Assembly (NCBI GenBank): GCA_942492625.1
Contig: CALOFM010000005.1
Location: 310,001 to 374,000 of the forward strand
Source: Thiosymbion sp942492625
GTDB taxonomy: Bacteria; Pseudomonadota; Gammaproteobacteria; Chromatiales; Chromatiaceae
DNA length: 64,000 nucleotides
Direction of reading: 5' to 3'
Below are positions 61,387 to 64,000 of the stretch, in pieces. A model generated the notes under the pieces. It did no database searches. It was not told the origin of the DNA and worked only from the letters and a program-made list of their open reading frames with translations. Each line of letters begins with the position of its first letter. Positions within the stretch are counted from its first letter, which is position 1. A program made the translations under genes and the position numbers.

Positions 61387-62261
61387 GAGGCTTGCCTTTA
61401 CCCCCCAGCATCCCTAAACGTTTTTAATACAGTTACTAGCGAAAGTTCATAGCATGTTTTCCCCTCGCCACAATCGTAGTGCCCATCTCCACCCCTCAGA
61501 GGCGAGGAGAGTTGCTTTCTTTGAACGGCCGAAGAAAGTAACAGAAGAAATCCGCCCCGCCGCCGCGATAACCTCTGCAATTCTCGCGGCAACAGGGGAA
61601 CCATCCGTCGCTCGATCCGGCCTCCTTGTGTCCGACGGCTTCGGCTGCGGTAAGGCGGACGCTCCTTCGGAGCTCCGCCTTACCGTGTCCATTTTTTTTG
61701 GGGGAGAGGGAACGGGTTGCGCAGAAACGCATAACACTGAAGGTGCGGCTCTTCAAACCCTCTGTCGCGCCGAGCATCGCAGGCATTTGCGTTTGGGCCC
61801 GCAGGGGGCACGCCAGGACGGCGTGCATTCTTTCGTAGGTATCAGGGATGTACCTTCGAAAGAACCCCGCAACTGCCGAGAAGCGCAGGGGTCTTCGCGA
61901 CAGTGGGCGGCTTTACTTTGGGGTGAGTCCGGTCCGTTCATCCAGTGGATGAACGCAACCGGGCGAACTGCGAGCAGGGAAGCGAGACTGGCCGGAGCAC
62001 CATGGACGGTTTGTGGAACGGAATCACTGGGCCAGACAGGTGAACCTACGCTTCGTGGCCGTTCAAACGAAAGTACCTCGGGGCCGCTCGATGATCTCGA
62101 CCCGTGCACCAGCCCTAATCGCGGCCACGAAAAAGTACTCACGGTTAGATTGCTGGGTCTAGCTCCGCGCCGCTGGAGCGGCAACACCCGCAATCCCAAG
62201 CTAGAGCTTGGGGGCGAGAAAACCACGGTAACCAACGGCTAACAGCCGGGAGACTGAGCAC
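61387..62261. other. Probable non-coding interval with open frames on both strands
   Basis: About 870 bp. A plus-strand frame (61454-62242) and a minus-strand frame (62235-61753) overlap almost entirely, are compositionally odd (high Ser, Arg and Gly) and lack domains or ribosome-binding sites. The segment FFERPKKVTEEIRPAAA recalls spurious frames that recur in gammaproteobacterial repeat sequences, from memory. I therefore do not call a gene here. Confidence 0.45.
61648..61699 (+). terminator. Long hairpin with T8 tract, possible terminator
   Basis: CGGTAAGGCGGA (61648-61659) pairs perfectly with TCCGCCTTACCG (61674-61685), and an inner GCTCC/GGAGC stem closes a TTC loop. A T8 tract lies 6 bp after the stem, further than in ideal terminators. 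It could also be a structured RNA element. Confidence 0.45.
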
Positions 62262-62834
62262 ATGCCAAAGCACACATTCAGGGTCTACCAGCTAAAGGTC
62301 AGACTCCTGCGATCCAGGCCGCCGATCTGGCGCAGAGTCCTGGTGGCAAGCGATATCACCCTGGCGGGACTGCACGAGGTATTGCAGGTCTCCATGGGCT
62401 GGACCGACTCCCACATGCACCTGTTCGAGCGCAACGGGCAGATCTTCGGCAACCCGAGCAGCGGCTTTGACTGCCTCCCGGCGGCCGATGAGCGCAGCAC
62501 CCCGCTGGACCGGGTCCTGCGCCGTGAGAAGGATTCCCTGAGCTACGAGTACGACTTCGGCGACGGCTGGGTACATCAGGTCACCCTGGAGAAGATCCTC
62601 CCCCACGACCCGCGGCAGCAGCTGCCGACCTGCGTCGAGGCCAAGGGCGCCTGCCCGCCGGAGGACGTCGGAGGTCTCCGGGGCTATTACGCCATCCTCG
62701 AGGCAGTGCGGGATCCTCGGCATCCGGATCACAAGGGGTACCGAGGCATGTTCGGCTCGGAGCTTGACCCGGGCGCCTTCGACGTCGACGGGGTTAACGA
62801 GATTTTACACGCCTGTTTCGGCAAGGCCGCCTGA
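62262..62834 (+). CDS. pRiA4b ORF-3-family protein
   Basis: A 190-residue protein starting MPKHTFRVYQLKVRLLRSRP. The family pattern is clear: PPIWRRVLVASDITLAGLHE, LQVSMGWTDSHMHLFER, SLSYEYDFGDGWVHQVTLEK, GACPPEDVGGLRGYYAILEA and a final FDVDGVNE. Members (PF07929) come from plasmids and genomic islands and have no established function. It lies between the TIR-like relic and nrdB, so it may have arrived with the same insertion. Confidence 0.85.
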   Translation: MPKHTFRVYQLKVRLLRSRPPIWRRVLVASDITLAGLHEVLQVSMGWTDSHMHLFERNGQIFGNPSSGFDCLPAADERSTPLDRVLRREKDSLSYEYDFGDGWVHQVTLEKILPHDPRQQLPTCVEAKGACPPEDVGGLRGYYAILEAVRDPRHPDHKGYRGMFGSELDPGAFDVDGVNEILHACFGKAA

Positions 62835-62937
62835 ACCGGGCGGAACGCACGACAAGAACCGCGCGGCGCAGGCTGCAACGCGCAACCAAAGGTCAACGAC
62901 GACCACACCGGTAACAAGCAAGACGAGGTGGAAGAAG

Positions 62938-63456
62938 ATGCCAGATGCGCAATTCGACTTGGTAGAGAACTATGATACGGCGCCCCAGAGTGATTGGTTT
63001 CACGCTTGCCGTGAGACAAAGAAGCCCTATGTCGTCGTCCGCACCAGCGAGAAGACGGCGGACGTCATGTGGGACTATGTCACGCTCCCGCCACGTTGTG
63101 ATCAGATACTGATGTCGAACGCGAAGCTCCTCAAGGAGCAAGTGATCGCCATCTTTCAGAAACATTCCTCGCTCGAGTCGAGCGTCCGCGCCAAGCCGAC
63201 CATCGTCTTCTTCGACAACCTGACGATCACCAAGGCCAAGAGCGCCGCGAACGAGCTCTACGCGCTGATCGAATCCCTGGTCGAAAACCCCGCGCATCCA
63301 CCGACGCGGACCAGGCAACCGGCAGGCCTCGCATCCTTTGCCTCTCCACAGGTGGAGACAAAGCCCAAGAAATCCAAAATGCCACCCCCGCCCCTTGCCG
63401 CCGAGCAGCAACAGGATGACGGCGTAGGCGGCTTTAGCCTGACGGCCGCCGGCTGA
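62938..63456 (+). CDS. Protein of unknown function next to nrdB
   Basis: A 172-residue protein starting at 62938 with a GAGG about 12 bp upstream. The N-terminal about 120 residues look globular (FDLVENYDTAPQSDWFHACR, KKPYVVVRTSEKTADVMWDY, then FDNLTITKAKSAANELYALI). The last 45 are Pro/Lys/Gln-rich and probably unfolded. It precedes nrdB by 176 bp in the same direction. I do not recognise the family and make no functional claim. Confidence 0.6.
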   Translation: MPDAQFDLVENYDTAPQSDWFHACRETKKPYVVVRTSEKTADVMWDYVTLPPRCDQILMSNAKLLKEQVIAIFQKHSSLESSVRAKPTIVFFDNLTITKAKSAANELYALIESLVENPAHPPTRTRQPAGLASFASPQVETKPKKSKMPPPPLAAEQQQDDGVGGFSLTAAG

Positions 63457-63632
63457 GCGGATCCGAATGCGCCGGCTCTCGGCAACCGGGAGCCGAGCCC
63501 CGGTGGCCTGATTTCCGCCGCACGCCCGAACAGACGCCCTGCCCGGGGTAAGCGGATATCGCGTCACACGAGACAGACCGCCGACCTGCGAGCGGCATCG
63601 ACAACAAACTGGAGCTGTAGAGGAGTAAAGAT

Positions 63633-64000
63633 ATGCTGAACTGGGACGACCCACTCGCCGCCCTGTCGAACAAGGGCGACGAGCCCAAGATGCCGCCAAC
63701 CGGCTCAGTTCCCGAGCCATCCGCGCCTTTGACTCGCACCCCATTGCCGAGCCGCGAGCGGTCCAGCTCCAGGCCCACGACACCGCGGAGCACGTGCGCC
63801 CCGGTAGCGGTGTTGTCGCGCAACGACGCCCTGATGAGCTACCGCCGGCGCAGCACCCGTGGTCGATCCCAACCCGATGCCGACCCAGCCGCGGCTCGCC
63901 GTCGACGAGCCCTTTATCAGTCAGCCGCCGCCGGCGACGCACCCCGCACCAATCACGCCTTCCATCAGAGCGCCGCGGGCGGTGCCACCGGGCTGGAGAG
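63633..64000 (+). CDS. nrdB: Ribonucleoside-diphosphate reductase beta subunit, N-terminal part (runs off the window)
   Basis: AGGAG lies 8 bp before the ATG. The start MLNWDDPLAAL is the NrdB beginning of Chromatiales-like species, followed by a long low-complexity Pro/Arg/Ser linker and finally GGATGLE, the segment that in homologues precedes the diiron domain. No part of the diiron ligand core is within the window. The frame is open to the end; the linker's unusual basic composition leaves a small chance of a frameshift inside it. It supplies the tyrosyl radical to NrdA. Confidence 0.75.
   Translation, partial: MLNWDDPLAALSNKGDEPKMPPTGSVPEPSAPLTRTPLPSRERSSSRPTTPRSTCAPVAVLSRNDALMSYRRRSTRGRSQPDADPAAARRRRALYQSAAAGDAPRTNHAFHQSAAGGATGLE

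Noticed and set aside
61454..62242. A 262-codon plus-strand frame between the TIR-like relic and the pRiA4b gene
   Set aside because: It overlaps an equally open minus-strand frame, is low in coding character and has no start signal or domain.

Overview
The window is 64 kb of GC-rich DNA from a gammaproteobacterium. Hda, OxyR with both redox cysteines, Hsp15, CpdA, SfsA, PBP1A, a two-ATP-cone NrdA with NrdR and DnaA sites, purMN and GTP-dependent PEP carboxykinase together suggest a free-living Chromatiales/Ectothiorhodospiraceae-like lineage. That placement is inference from gene content and protein style; no rRNA or species marker is present, and I see no tRNA, CRISPR array, intact insertion sequence or prophage.

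Layout. 0-4.3 kb: envelope and stress genes on the minus strand (L,D-transpeptidase, LprI-like protein, GlsB/YeaQ protein, META-domain protein, a miniature DUF2892 protein). 4.6-15.5 kb: housekeeping and redox genes (AsmA-like protein, SelO, rubrerythrin with OxyR, CpdA, SfsA, acylphosphatase, a thioredoxin-fold protein, an ArsC-like protein, WrbA, Hda). 16-29 kb: a co-directional envelope/efflux island (PepSY, DUF347, ABC ATPase and permease, a secreted protein, DUF2231, outer-membrane factor, periplasmic adaptor, RND pump, then a two-component pair). The DUF2231 gene has a frameshift and the outer-membrane factor has an in-frame stop. 29-33.7 kb: a CDP-alcohol phosphatidyltransferase divergent from purMN, plus small genes and a phosphoesterase. 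34-43 kb: cyclopropane synthase, nucleoside transporter, a wrecked MscS gene, a HIRAN protein, an exported-looking Pcm, ManA and PBP1A. 43-48 kb: a tightly overlapping TetR-adaptor-RND operon. 48-57 kb: CbiX, a PepN gene with four apparent indels, glutaredoxin-Hsp15, PckG, two c-type cytochromes and a CBS protein. 57-64 kb: the ribonucleotide reductase locus, with nrdA under a well-formed NrdR/DnaA control region. nrdA is separated from nrdB by about 3 kb holding intergenic repeats, a decayed AT-richer TIR-like (ThsB-type) gene, a pRiA4b ORF-3-like gene and an unknown gene next to nrdB.

Two themes stand out. First, decay: at least six genes carry frameshifts, stops or deletions. They are either real pseudogenes or, for the single-base cases, possible sequence errors. 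Second, regulation can be read from the DNA at several promoters: NrdR and DnaA at nrdA, an OxyR-like site before the rubrerythrin gene, a perfect palindrome before the tetR-RND operon, and an operator inside the promoter of a small membrane protein. The least explained assemblies are the 16-29 kb island and the interrupted nrdA-nrdB interval.
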